This document shows, piece after piece, positions 42,930-52,152 of a DNA stretch of 64,000 nt. The DNA comes from JAVBRA01 sp031548435. Lineage in GTDB: Bacteria; Bacteroidota; Bacteroidia; Bacteroidales; Rikenellaceae. The position numbers were made by a program, and so were the translations under genes. Every line of letters starts with the position of its first letter. The stretch's first letter is position 1. The stretch is from positions 90,061 through 154,060 of the forward strand of contig JAVBRA010000014.1 of the NCBI GenBank assembly GCA_031548435.1, given 5' to 3'. The notes under the pieces were generated by a model, which was given only the letters and a program-made list of their open reading frames with translations, ran no database searches and was not told the DNA's origin.

Positions 42930-44972
42930 ATGAAAAAAATCTTAATATCAATGGCAATGCTGGCATCCGTGATGTCGGCCTGCACGAAAGAAAACCTGGA
43001 CGATATCTCGGTTTACGACGAAGTGACCCTTTCGGGTTCCTACGGCGCCAATATGGAAACCAAAACCACATTGGGCGACACCGAACTCGACCTCATTCCC
43101 GTGCTCTGGAGCCAGGGCGACGCCATTGGCATCTTCACCACCTCGGCCGGCACGGTGGCCAACAACGCCAAAGGGTCGCTCACCAACGGCGTGGGCCAGC
43201 GCAATGGCACGTTCACCTCGCTGAGCGTGAAGATGGCCGATGCGGATAACGTATTCTACCTCTATTACCCTTACGACAAGGATGCCGGCAAGCAAACGGA
43301 CATTACGAACGACAACCCGGTTCGTTACACGGACAACGGCGGCAATCCGTTCATCGAGGGAGTCCTCTCGCCGTCCCAGACGCAGAAAGAGGCCAACGAT
43401 TTCTCCCACTTCGGCAAGTACGGCTACTCGGTCGCCAAATCAGAGCCCGTGGCTAAGGGCGAAACCATCAACTTTACGATGGAGCACCTGCTGTCGTACC
43501 TCGAACTGTCGTTTTACAGCAGCGACGTCGAACTGAGCGGTTACAGCGTCGAGGAGATCACCGTATCGACCCCCGTAGGCAGCAAGGTGGCCGGCCCATT
43601 CAAAGGCTATTTCGAAGGACAGCCCGACAACCGCTACGCCCCGTCGAGCGTCGTTGAACCGACGGCTTACAGCAACGCCATCTCGCTGTCGGTAGAAGAG
43701 CCTAAAGCACTGACCACAACGCCTGATGCGGCACAAAAGTTCATTCTTTCGATGCTCCCGGTCGACCTCACCTCGGAGAACATGAAGGTGGTGGTTAAAG
43801 TGAGTAAACAACTCGGCGAATTCACACAGATCCGCTTCTACGCCCTCACGTTCGAAGGCACCGAGTTCAAGGAAGACCACCTGCTGCGCATAGGCAGCGA
43901 CTTGGGCTCATGGGAACGGATCTACCCGCTGCGTGCAGCCGTGATCTGGGAAGAAGGCATGACCGTAAGCAACGTCGACCTGGTGACCAGCGCTTCGGGC
44001 ACCGACCTGACGTCGCAGCTGAGCAACGCGTTCCTGGTCGAGGACGGCGGCTCGTATTTCTTCCCGGCCAAGGAGGCCGACGGATCATGGATCCAGGGCA
44101 TCGAACCGGGTGAATTCGACCACGTGACCTTCACGCTTCCGGCCGGCGCCAGGGGCAATGCGCTGATCGGCGTCTACCGCTGGGATCCGGACGACCAGAC
44201 CAACAATTCGAACACCATCCTCTACAGCTGGCACATCTGGGCCACCGAAACCAACGACGTGACGGTGGACGGCACGACCTTCATGGACCGCAACCTGGGT
44301 ACGACCAGCATCACCCCGGGCGATGTCAGCTCGCTCAACTACTACTACCAGTGGGGCCGCAAAGACCCGTTCCCCAAGGCGGCAGCCAAATCGCTTCCGA
44401 CCGTCGTACGAACCGTCGACCTCAATGACCCCACACGGACGGTGATCCCGACGATCAACATCTCGACTTTTGCCAACATCACCTGGACCATCGCACGTTA
44501 CAAAATGAGCTACGAGGACACTTACAACAACCCCACTTCGTTCATCGAAGGCGTGATCCTGGGCACCGACTACTACAACGACAAAACGCAGGGATACCTC
44601 AATATGCCGTCGTTCGACCCGAGCAGGACAACCACCTGGGCTTCGTTCGCCGACCCGTGCCCCAAAGGCTACCGCGTGGCTACGCTCGACGAACTGGCCA
44701 AACTGACTGCAAGTGCCGTTCACGACAATGTCAACCTGGGTTTCACGATGGGAGGCATGTGGTTCCCGCAGACCGGCTACAGGGACAATCAGTACTGCAA
44801 CCTGAGCACCGTCGGCACGCAGTCGCTCGTTTGGGCCAACGCGTCCAAACCGGCCCTGGATGCCACCAATCCCACGGGCAAGTACGCGCATTCAATGTTA
44901 AACAACGTTGCAGCCGCCTGGGTTAACGGCAACATCGCCGGCGGACGCTCGGTACGTTGCGTGAAGAACTAA
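42930..44972 (+). CDS. Fimbrillin-family lipoprotein with C-terminal FISUMP domain
   Basis: Lipobox ending MSAC (Cys18). Residues about 30-340 form the fimbrillin-like region (TTLGDTELDLIPVLWSQGD, VFYLYYPYDKD), and about 440-680 a FISUMP domain with FMDRNLGTTS, YYYQWGRKDPFP, CPKGYRVATLDEL and a final GRSVRCVKN. It is likely a surface tip or accessory fimbrial subunit. The N-terminal half is shared with the next gene. Confidence 0.82.
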   Translation: MKKILISMAMLASVMSACTKENLDDISVYDEVTLSGSYGANMETKTTLGDTELDLIPVLWSQGDAIGIFTTSAGTVANNAKGSLTNGVGQRNGTFTSLSVKMADADNVFYLYYPYDKDAGKQTDITNDNPVRYTDNGGNPFIEGVLSPSQTQKEANDFSHFGKYGYSVAKSEPVAKGETINFTMEHLLSYLELSFYSSDVELSGYSVEEITVSTPVGSKVAGPFKGYFEGQPDNRYAPSSVVEPTAYSNAISLSVEEPKALTTTPDAAQKFILSMLPVDLTSENMKVVVKVSKQLGEFTQIRFYALTFEGTEFKEDHLLRIGSDLGSWERIYPLRAAVIWEEGMTVSNVDLVTSASGTDLTSQLSNAFLVEDGGSYFFPAKEADGSWIQGIEPGEFDHVTFTLPAGARGNALIGVYRWDPDDQTNNSNTILYSWHIWATETNDVTVDGTTFMDRNLGTTSITPGDVSSLNYYYQWGRKDPFPKAAAKSLPTVVRTVDLNDPTRTVIPTINISTFANITWTIARYKMSYEDTYNNPTSFIEGVILGTDYYNDKTQGYLNMPSFDPSRTTTWASFADPCPKGYRVATLDELAKLTASAVHDNVNLGFTMGGMWFPQTGYRDNQYCNLSTVGTQSLVWANASKPALDATNPTGKYAHSMLNNVAAAWVNGNIAGGRSVRCVKN

Positions 44973-44996
44973 CGCCCGTAAAGGGAATCTAATTCT

Positions 44997-45073
44997 CAGG
45001 AACCTTATTTCACTCACCGGAAACCGCGAAGTGAGATAGGGTTCCTGATAATAAAAAGCCGTGCCTCCGGCAC
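44997..45073 (+). other. Hairpins between two fimbrillin genes
   Basis: CAGGAACC (44997-45004) pairs with GGTTCCTG (45040-45047), with extended pairing inside. A small GTGCC-TCC-GGCAC hairpin follows at 45061-45073. No T-tract follows on this strand, so partial attenuation or mRNA stability are more likely than full termination. Confidence 0.4.
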
Positions 45074-45091
45074 AAAAACAACCCACGAAAG

Positions 45092-46885
45092 ATGAGAAAA
45101 TATTTGATATCACTATCGGCCGCGGCGCTTTTGCTGGGCGGCTGCCAGAAAGAGAGCGACCCGACGCCCGACCGTGGCGACGACAAGGTCACTTTCTCGG
45201 GTTCGCTGAGCGCGACGACCAAAACCTCGCTCGGCGACACCGACCTCGACCCCATTGCGGTATTGTGGTCGGCCGGCGACGCCCTGGGGGCCTATACCCT
45301 TACCGAGGGAGCCGCGGCGAACAACGCACGGGCCACCATCAGCGACGGGGCAGGCACGGGCAATGCGCATTTCACCTCGCTGGGAATCACAATGGCTGAC
45401 GCGGGCAATGTGTTTTACCTGTATTATCCGCACAATAACACAGGGGCCACAAGCTATTACCCCAACAGCGGCAACCCTTACGTAACAAGCCGGTTGTCCC
45501 GGGAACAGGAACAGCAGGCGCCGGGCGATTTCTCGAACTTCGGGAAATACGGGTTCTCGGTCGCCGTATCGGAACCGGCAGACAAGGGGGAAGAGGTCTC
45601 TTTCGCCATGAACCATGTCCTGTCCAACCTGCGATTTTCGCTTTGGGGCAGCGACGCTTCCCTTGCCGGTTACTCTATCGATGAGATCGCCATTGCGGCC
45701 CCGGAAGGGCTCCACCTGGCCGGAGAGTTCAAGGCCGACTTCCTCGGCAACTACGAAGCCGTCCCGGGCAGCACGCCCGATTACAGCAATGGCATCACGC
45801 TGAAAATCAACAAACCGGCCACGATCGAAACTTCGGAAGCCGCGGCGCAGAAATTCCTGATGACCCTGCTGCCCATCGACCTGACGGGCGAAGACCTGCT
45901 TGTCACGGTAAAAGTGAGCAAAAACGGCGACCAGAGCATGGCTCGCTCGTACTCAAGGACGTTCGCCGGAGCCGATTTCGCATCGTCTTCGATGAACAAG
46001 ATCAACGACGACTTCTCGCTGTGGCAAATGACAACCGCCGTCACCACCGGAACCTCGGCATTCGTCAGCAACCTTTTGGCATTGCAGGCATTGGCAGACG
46101 CCTATGTCCCGACAATTCCGTCAGGCAGCCGGATTCCGGCCTCGAACTTTTACAAAGCGACCTATTCCGACTGGTTGACGGCAACTTACATCCGCCAACT
46201 GGTGCCGGGCTATACCGTAGGTTCATGGCCGAGCGCCGCCGGAAATGTCGATGCGGCGTTCACCGCCTATGTGGCCGCCAATGCCCCGAGCGTTCAGGCT
46301 TATTTCAGCGGCACGACCGAAATCATCGCGAGCGACGCCGGGAGTAACCTCGAAGTACGGCACATGGGAGCCACCTTGTCCGCGCTGACCTGGATTCCCT
46401 CCGGTTTTTTAGCCCTGGGCAACGGGGTCTCGGACGATCTTGCCGGATGGGCCGGCGACCTCCAGACATTCCTGGAGTATAATATCTACGACCAAAATGC
46501 CGAAACCGCGGGAACGGCAACAATAGCCTGGTACCGGCAAAAAACCCTGGACAGGATGGGCCAGGCGGACACGCACTATTCAACCGGGGACCTGTTGGCC
46601 GACATCGATGCCTACAATATCTGGAAATTGATGGACTCCAAAAAATGGAACCTGTCGAAAACGGCAGAGTATTATTACACCCACGCCGCCTCGGGTTACC
46701 TTAAACGCTTCACTTCGTTCGTGGGCGGAGCAGACTACAACACTTTCCTGACAAGGGTCAACAATTACACGAAGAAGGGCTTTGTCTCAACTTACAGCTC
46801 GTCGTTCGTTGTCAGTTCCGCACTGGAAAAAGGCGGAGCCGCAGGATATAGCGACTACATTTTCAATCTGGTCGCACAGGAGTAG
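45092..46885 (+). CDS. Fimbrillin-like lipoprotein with unrecognised C-terminal domain
   Basis: Lipobox ends LLGGC (Cys18). Residues about 30-320 align closely with the previous gene (TSLGDTDLDPIAVLWSAGDALG; ADAGNVFYLYYPHN). From about residue 325 it is unrelated, with EVRHMGATLSALTWIPSG and DLAGWAGDLQTFLEYN, then a helical part. The pairing of a histidine motif and a GW-GDL motif resembles an enzyme fold, but I cannot name it. Confidence 0.75.
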   Translation: MRKYLISLSAAALLLGGCQKESDPTPDRGDDKVTFSGSLSATTKTSLGDTDLDPIAVLWSAGDALGAYTLTEGAAANNARATISDGAGTGNAHFTSLGITMADAGNVFYLYYPHNNTGATSYYPNSGNPYVTSRLSREQEQQAPGDFSNFGKYGFSVAVSEPADKGEEVSFAMNHVLSNLRFSLWGSDASLAGYSIDEIAIAAPEGLHLAGEFKADFLGNYEAVPGSTPDYSNGITLKINKPATIETSEAAAQKFLMTLLPIDLTGEDLLVTVKVSKNGDQSMARSYSRTFAGADFASSSMNKINDDFSLWQMTTAVTTGTSAFVSNLLALQALADAYVPTIPSGSRIPASNFYKATYSDWLTATYIRQLVPGYTVGSWPSAAGNVDAAFTAYVAANAPSVQAYFSGTTEIIASDAGSNLEVRHMGATLSALTWIPSGFLALGNGVSDDLAGWAGDLQTFLEYNIYDQNAETAGTATIAWYRQKTLDRMGQADTHYSTGDLLADIDAYNIWKLMDSKKWNLSKTAEYYYTHAASGYLKRFTSFVGGADYNTFLTRVNNYTKKGFVSTYSSSFVVSSALEKGGAAGYSDYIFNLVAQE

Positions 46886-46906
46886 GGTCAATCCCCTACC
46901 CCAACA

Positions 46907-46940
46907 CAAAAAGCCGCCTTGCTTGCAAGGCGGCTTTTTG
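46907..46940. terminator. Bidirectional terminator
   Basis: CAAAAAGCCGCCTTGC pairs with GCAAGGCGGCTTTTTG around TT, between convergent genes. Confidence 0.9.
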
Positions 46941-46967
46941 TTGCCGGCGGAAAGCCGTTATCTCGGT

Positions 46968-47426
46968 CTACTCCACAGTGTAGGGGAGATAAGGAAACTC
47001 GTACCGGATTTCGTATCCGAAAAACACCCCGCCGACGTTATATGGTCTGGAGATGTAGAAACGGACGTATTCACTCTCACCGGTGTAAAAGTTAGTATAA
47101 CACATAATGTATCCGTATCCCATGGCCAGGGGAGCCGATCGGCCCCATTGGTCGTCGTCCGGCAAGCCCTTGATGTCGCTCACCCCTTTTACAGGGCCCA
47201 GACAGTATATTTTCCCGCTGGCAGCAATTTCTTTGTCCGCAGTCACATAAATGGAGGGATTGGAGCCAGACGGCCCCATCGGCATGGGATTGGCATAGGC
47301 CGACTCGTATAGCGTGGAAACTTTTGTATGAGAAGTATCATACGATGTGTAACCCTCCTCTTTCCGGCATGAAGCGAACAGCAACACCAGCAGGAAAAAG
47401 ATGCACGATAGTCCTGTTGTTTTCAT
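46968..47426 (-). CDS. Small lipoprotein, unknown
   Basis: I use the ATG at 47426: MKTTGLSCIFFLLVLLFASC, lipid-modified Cys20. Frame extension upstream lacks signal character. The 152-residue product is Tyr- and Gly-rich (IMCYTNFYTGESEYVRFYIS). It is probably outer-membrane anchored. No family was recognised. Confidence 0.65.
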   Translation of the reverse strand: MKTTGLSCIFFLLVLLFASCRKEEGYTSYDTSHTKVSTLYESAYANPMPMGPSGSNPSIYVTADKEIAASGKIYCLGPVKGVSDIKGLPDDDQWGRSAPLAMGYGYIMCYTNFYTGESEYVRFYISRPYNVGGVFFGYEIRYEFPYLPYTVE

Positions 47427-47458
47427 CACACAAATATTTAAACAGATCTGTATTTTCA

Positions 47459-47466
47459 CAAATATA
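47459..47466 (-). promoter_or_regulatory. -7 element for the lipoprotein gene
   Basis: The minus strand reads TATATTTG (TAnnTTTG), with ATTG 19 bp upstream as an imperfect -33. Confidence 0.5.
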
Positions 47467-47516
47467 ACGTTTATATATCTTTAAACAATAAAAAACAAAC
47501 GTGCGGAAGCGTTTTA

Positions 47517-47548
47517 TTTGCAGGTACAGAAAAAGTTTCCTACATTTG
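47517..47548 (+). promoter_or_regulatory. Consensus promoter for rpsF-rpsR-rplI
   Basis: TTTG at 47517-47520 and TACATTTG at 47541-47548, exactly 20 bp apart; start codon 35 bp downstream. Confidence 0.8.
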
Positions 47549-47582
47549 CACTCAAATTTTCACCAAACAAACCAAAATCATT

Positions 47583-47927
47583 ATGACCAATTACGAAACC
47601 GTTTTCATTGCCACGCCGGTGCTTTCGGACGCACAACTCAAAGAGGTGGTGGGCAAATTCCAGGGTGTTATCACCGAGAACGGGGGCCGGATCGTCAACG
47701 ACGAAGATTGGGGGCTGAAGAAACTGGCCTACCCTATCGAAAAGAAAACGACGGGCTTCTACCACCTGATCCAGTTCGAAGCCGAGGGCGACGTGATCGA
47801 AAAGCTCGAAACGCAGTACCGCCGCGACGAGCGCGTGATCCGCTTCCTCACCTTCAAGATGGACAAACACGCCGTTGAATACGCGGAAAAAAGAAAGAAC
47901 CTGTACGCTAAAAAAGAAAAGGAGTAA
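47583..47927 (+). CDS. rpsF: 30S ribosomal protein S6
   Basis: The 114 residues show the S6 pattern: NYETVFIATPVLSDAQLKE at the start, DWGLKKLAYPIEKKTTGFY and RVIRFLTFKMDKHAVEYAEK. It forms the platform of the small subunit with S18, encoded 3 bp downstream. Leads the conserved rpsF-rpsR-rplI operon. Confidence 0.97.
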   Translation: MTNYETVFIATPVLSDAQLKEVVGKFQGVITENGGRIVNDEDWGLKKLAYPIEKKTTGFYHLIQFEAEGDVIEKLETQYRRDERVIRFLTFKMDKHAVEYAEKRKNLYAKKEKE

Positions 47928-47930
47928 GCC

Positions 47931-48197
47931 ATGGCCGCACAAAACGAAATCCGTTACCTGAACCCTCCCACTGTAGAGGTTAAGAAGAAAAAATACTGCC
48001 GTTTCAAACGCAGCGGCATCAAGTACATCGATTACAAAGACGCCGAGTTCCTGAAGAAATTCCTGAACGAGCAGGGCAAGATCCTTCCCCGCCGCCTCAC
48101 CGGTACTTCGCAGAAATACCAGAAGAAGGTCGCCACGGCCGTTAAACGCGCGCGCCACCTGGCCCTTCTGCCGTTCGTAACCGATTTGATGAAATAA
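47931..48197 (+). CDS. rpsR: 30S ribosomal protein S18
   Basis: The 88 residues include KKKYCRFKRSGIKYIDYKD and LPRRLTGTSQKYQKKVATAV, the S18 core. It binds S6 on the 30S platform. One N-terminal cysteine remains in YCRF; the zinc ribbon of some S18 forms is absent. Confidence 0.97.
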   Translation: MAAQNEIRYLNPPTVEVKKKKYCRFKRSGIKYIDYKDAEFLKKFLNEQGKILPRRLTGTSQKYQKKVATAVKRARHLALLPFVTDLMK

Positions 48198-48214
48198 TTA
48201 ACGGAGGAGAGAAA

Positions 48215-48661
48215 ATGGAAATCATACTGATAAAAGACGTTGAAAACCTCGGTTACGCCAACGAAATCGTGAACGTACGCCCCGGTTACGCCAATAACTA
48301 CCTCATTCCCAATGGATACGCCAAAACAGCCACGGCTTCGGCCAAGAAGGTTCTGGCTGAAAACCTGCGCCAGCGCGCCCACAAAGACGCCAAGATCATT
48401 GCCGACGCGCAGGCTTTGGCAGCCAGGTTGAACGAGGTTACCATCACCATCGCCGCCAAAACCGCCGAAGACGGCCAGAAGATCTACGGCTCGGTGACCA
48501 ACGCGCAGATCGCCGAAGAGCTTTCGAAGTTGGGCTACGACATCGACCGCAAGACCATCTCGGTCGAAACCATCAAGGCCCTGGGCGAATACGAGGTATC
48601 GGTGAAGCTCCACAAAGAAGTGAAGGCTACGGTCAAACTGACCGTCACTGCCGAAGAATAG
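48215..48661 (+). CDS. rplI: 50S ribosomal protein L9
   Basis: The 148 residues begin MEIILIKDVENLGYANEIVN and have VRPGYANNYLIPNGYA, the L9 N-domain signature, then the long helix and C-domain. It has an AGGAG site (GGAGGAGAG) before the ATG. Confidence 0.97.
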   Translation: MEIILIKDVENLGYANEIVNVRPGYANNYLIPNGYAKTATASAKKVLAENLRQRAHKDAKIIADAQALAARLNEVTITIAAKTAEDGQKIYGSVTNAQIAEELSKLGYDIDRKTISVETIKALGEYEVSVKLHKEVKATVKLTVTAEE

Positions 48662-48682
48662 TCCGGCGCGACAATAACCATG

Positions 48683-48718
48683 AACGGCGTCCCTGTACAG
48701 GGACGCCGTTTTTTTTTG
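48683..48718 (+). terminator. Terminator of the ribosomal protein operon
   Basis: AACGGCGTCCCTG pairs with CAGGGACGCCGTT around TA, then eight T. Confidence 0.9.
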
Positions 48719-48946
48719 TTCGGAAACGATAACCTGTCATCCCCGCAGCAGCAGATTTTCAAACTAAAAATGAAGGCCCCGTTATCATTAGGATCCTTTG
48801 CTGCCGCGCAGAACGAGAATAAGTTTGTTTTTCCGCATTGCCCAAAAATTTGGATGCTACGAAAATTATCATTTATTTTACTTGATTTTTCGTACTGCAA
48901 CCGATTGGCATGAACGATCAAAACCCCAAAACTTAAACTATAACAC

Positions 48947-51900
48947 ATGAAAAGACTTACACTGCTACTCATGTCCGCCTGTGTGGCCGCCACGGCCTAC
49001 GGACAGGGCTTCAAGCCCGACGCCTCGTACTACGGGGTGGGATTCTGGACACCCGACACACTGGGCAACCACCGCGCCATTGTCCATGTGGCCACTAACG
49101 ACGAAGTCGTCGAAGCAATGATCCCCTGGCGCCGGCACGATACGGACATTGCCTCCAAAGAGATCGTCATCCTCGATGCCGCGACCGGCAAACGGATCGA
49201 CAACATGGTGCTGGCATCGCCCGACAAATCGGAGGGACGCATCCTGTTCCAGCCCGCCACCGTCCCCGGCGACTACTACATTTATTATATGGCATATAAA
49301 ACCTCGGGCGGCCCCTACCCCCGCATCACCTATGCCAAGACGCCCTCGAAAGCCGGCCAGGCATGGGTGAACAAAGCCATGACCCAGGCCAAGAGACCGA
49401 CTCAGGCCACGTTCATGGGCTTCGAGTCGCTCAGCACGTTCGACAGCTTCTACCCGATGGAGATCGCGGCTACCGACGCCGAAAAACAGACGCTGCTGAA
49501 CGCCAATGCGGGCAAGAATTTCATCCTCTTCCCCGAAAGCAGGGAGTTCCCCATCCGCATGTTCCATGATCTTCCCTACCGCTGGACAACCAAAGGGGCG
49601 ACTGGACAGTTTGCCGCCGAAGCCGACCAGAACGAGTATTTCGTCTACCAGATCGGCGTGTGGGCCGCACGCAAAGAGGTCAATAACATCAAGATAACGT
49701 TCACTGACCTCAGGAGCGACAACGGCAGCATCCCCGCTTCGGCCATGACCTGCTTCAACACCGGGGGCAACGACTGGCTCCAGCGTCCGATGACCGTCAG
49801 CTGCAACGCCAAGAAAGGCGACGTGCAGCCGTTGTGGATCGGCATTCAGATGCCCACGGGCCTGCGCGCCGGCGTGTATAAAGGCACCGCCACCGTACAG
49901 GCCGACGGCGAGCAGGCGCAAACCATCGACGTGGTGATCAACCTGTCGGATTACGTGCTCGAAGACAAGGGCGACAGCGATATCTACCGCCTCTCGCGAC
50001 TGCGCTGGCTCAACTCGGGGCTGGAACTCAACGATGACATCGTGAAGCCGTTCACGCCCCTGGCGGTCAATAACACCTCGAACGGCACCGAAATCGCATG
50101 CCTGGGCCGCAAGGTAACCATCAACGAGTACGGCCTGCCCGCGTTCATCGACAGCTACTTCACCGAAGAGGTGGCCACCATCGGCGACAAGGTGACCAAC
50201 GTCATCAACGGCCCGGTGAAATTCGTCATCGAACAGGACGGCAAAGAGGTTAAACTGAATAAAACTAACAGCAACTCCGGCAGCACAGGCGGTGCCGCCG
50301 TATGGACAAACCAGTTCAAAGCCGGCAACTTGGACGTTAATTTGCAGGGCCGCATGGAATTCGACGGCGTGATCGAATACACGGTCAAGGTGAAAGCCGC
50401 CGCTGCCACCGAAGTCAGCGACATCCGCCTTGAGATGCCCGTCAACGGCGACATCGCCAAATACTGGCTGGGCATGGGCCAGAAAGGGAGCACGGTACCC
50501 GACTCGTACGAGTGGAAATGGGACGTGACCAAAGCCCAGGAAGGCTACTGGATCGGCGACGTGAATGCCGGGGTGAACCTCGTGTTCCGCGACGAGAACT
50601 ATGTACGCCCTCTCAACACCAACTTCTATCAGTCGAAACCGCTGGTCATTCCCGAAAGCTGGAACAACGGCGGCAAGGGCGGCATTTCGTTCAGCCGCGG
50701 CACCGCCGACGCCATGGTTAAAGAAAACACCTCCGGCGGCATCCGCACGGCCAACAAGAAGAACATGCCCGTGATGAACGTCAAAACTTACAGCGGCAGC
50801 CGCAACCTCAAGGCCGGCGAAGAGTTAACGTTCGTGTTCCGCATTTGCGTCACGCCCTTCAAGCCCATCGACACCGAGAAACAGTGGGCCGACCGCTACT
50901 ACCACCGCTACGAACCGATCGACAGCATCGTGGCTCAGGGGGCCAACACCATCAACATCCACCACGGCACGGCCATCAACCCGTACATCAACTACCCGTT
51001 CATCCGTCCCGACTTCATGAAAGCCTACATCGACCAGGCGCATGAAAAAGGATGCAAGGTGAAAATCTATTACACCGTGCGCGAACTGGCCAACCGTTGT
51101 CCCGAACTGTGGACGTTGCGTTCGCTCGGCCATGAAGTGTTCTCGGCCGGCAAGGGCGGAGGCTACTCGTGGTTGCAGGAACATCTGCAGGACGACTACA
51201 TCGGCGCCTGGTTCGTAGACCAGTACAAGGATGCGGCCATCATCACCTCGGGCGTGTCGCGCTGGCACAACTACTACGTCGAGGGACTGCAATGGCTGAC
51301 CCAAAACGTGGGCATCGACGGCCTCTACATCGACGATCTGGCGATCGACCGCACCACCATGAAGCGCGTGCGCCGCGTGCTGGAGAAAAACTGCACCGAA
51401 CCGCGCATCGACCTCCACTCGGCCAACCAGTTCAACAAGGGCGACGGCTTCATCAACAGCGCCTGCCTCTATATGGAACACATGCCTTACCTCGACCGGC
51501 TGTGGCTGGGCGAATACTTTGACTACTCGGCCAAACCCGACTACTGGATGACCGAAGTGTCGGGCATTCCGTTCGGTATGATGGGCGAGATGTTGCAGGA
51601 CGACGGCAACCCCTACCGCGGCATGCTCTACGGTATGACGGCCCGCCAGCACTACCACGGCAAAGACGCCACGCTGATGCCCGCACGCCTGTGGAAGGTA
51701 TGGGACGATTTCGGCATCAAAGGCAGCCGCATGATCGGCTACTGGGTGTCGTACAACCCGGTGAAAACCAACAACAAAGACGTTTTGGCCACCTGCTTCG
51801 TCAAAGACGGCAAAACCATGATCGCCCTGGCCAGCTGGGCCGACGCCGAAGTGAGCGTGAAACTCGACATCGACTGGAAGCAACTGGGACTCAAATCGTC

Positions 51901-52015
51901 GTCGGCCACGCTGACGGCCCCGGCCATCGAGGAGTTCCAGAGTGCCATGACGCTCAAGCCGGGCGATAAGTTCACGGTTGCCCCGGGCAAAGGATATATC
52001 TTTATTTTGCAGTAA
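48947..52015 (+). CDS. Exported glycoside-hydrolase-like protein (DUF6067-type)
   Basis: The 1,022 residues have a signal peptide (ending ATAYGQ), N-terminal beta-rich regions (about 20-640) and a TIM-barrel-like catalytic region. The latter shows TINIHHGTAINPY, KVKIYYTVRELANRCPEL, GIDGLYIDDLAIDR and HSANQFNKGDGF; C-terminal beta domain. The layout fits Bacteroidota DUF6067 glycoside-hydrolase-like proteins. Asp residues in LYIDDLAID are candidate catalytic acids. It probably cleaves an unknown glycan in the periplasm or at the surface. Confidence 0.7.
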   Translation: MKRLTLLLMSACVAATAYGQGFKPDASYYGVGFWTPDTLGNHRAIVHVATNDEVVEAMIPWRRHDTDIASKEIVILDAATGKRIDNMVLASPDKSEGRILFQPATVPGDYYIYYMAYKTSGGPYPRITYAKTPSKAGQAWVNKAMTQAKRPTQATFMGFESLSTFDSFYPMEIAATDAEKQTLLNANAGKNFILFPESREFPIRMFHDLPYRWTTKGATGQFAAEADQNEYFVYQIGVWAARKEVNNIKITFTDLRSDNGSIPASAMTCFNTGGNDWLQRPMTVSCNAKKGDVQPLWIGIQMPTGLRAGVYKGTATVQADGEQAQTIDVVINLSDYVLEDKGDSDIYRLSRLRWLNSGLELNDDIVKPFTPLAVNNTSNGTEIACLGRKVTINEYGLPAFIDSYFTEEVATIGDKVTNVINGPVKFVIEQDGKEVKLNKTNSNSGSTGGAAVWTNQFKAGNLDVNLQGRMEFDGVIEYTVKVKAAAATEVSDIRLEMPVNGDIAKYWLGMGQKGSTVPDSYEWKWDVTKAQEGYWIGDVNAGVNLVFRDENYVRPLNTNFYQSKPLVIPESWNNGGKGGISFSRGTADAMVKENTSGGIRTANKKNMPVMNVKTYSGSRNLKAGEELTFVFRICVTPFKPIDTEKQWADRYYHRYEPIDSIVAQGANTINIHHGTAINPYINYPFIRPDFMKAYIDQAHEKGCKVKIYYTVRELANRCPELWTLRSLGHEVFSAGKGGGYSWLQEHLQDDYIGAWFVDQYKDAAIITSGVSRWHNYYVEGLQWLTQNVGIDGLYIDDLAIDRTTMKRVRRVLEKNCTEPRIDLHSANQFNKGDGFINSACLYMEHMPYLDRLWLGEYFDYSAKPDYWMTEVSGIPFGMMGEMLQDDGNPYRGMLYGMTARQHYHGKDATLMPARLWKVWDDFGIKGSRMIGYWVSYNPVKTNNKDVLATCFVKDGKTMIALASWADAEVSVKLDIDWKQLGLKSSSATLTAPAIEEFQSAMTLKPGDKFTVAPGKGYIFILQ

Positions 52016-52033
52016 ATTTTCAATTATTTCTGT

Positions 52034-52123
52034 TGTCATTCCGAGCAAAGCGAAGAATCTCCGCCACAGCAAAGCGCACGCAAACACTCTGACAGGTAGA
52101 TTCTTCGCATTGTTCCGAATGAC
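52034..52123. repeat. MITE-like inverted-repeat element
   Basis: Left end TGTCATTCCGAGCAAAGCGA, with AGAATCT next, mirrors right end AGATTCTTCGCATTGTTCCG, with AATGAC next. About 26 bp per arm, intergenic between two exported-protein genes. Common interspersed repeat type; related to the element at 7415. Confidence 0.65.
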
Positions 52124-52152
52124 GATACAGAAGCAACGAAAACCCATAAGCC

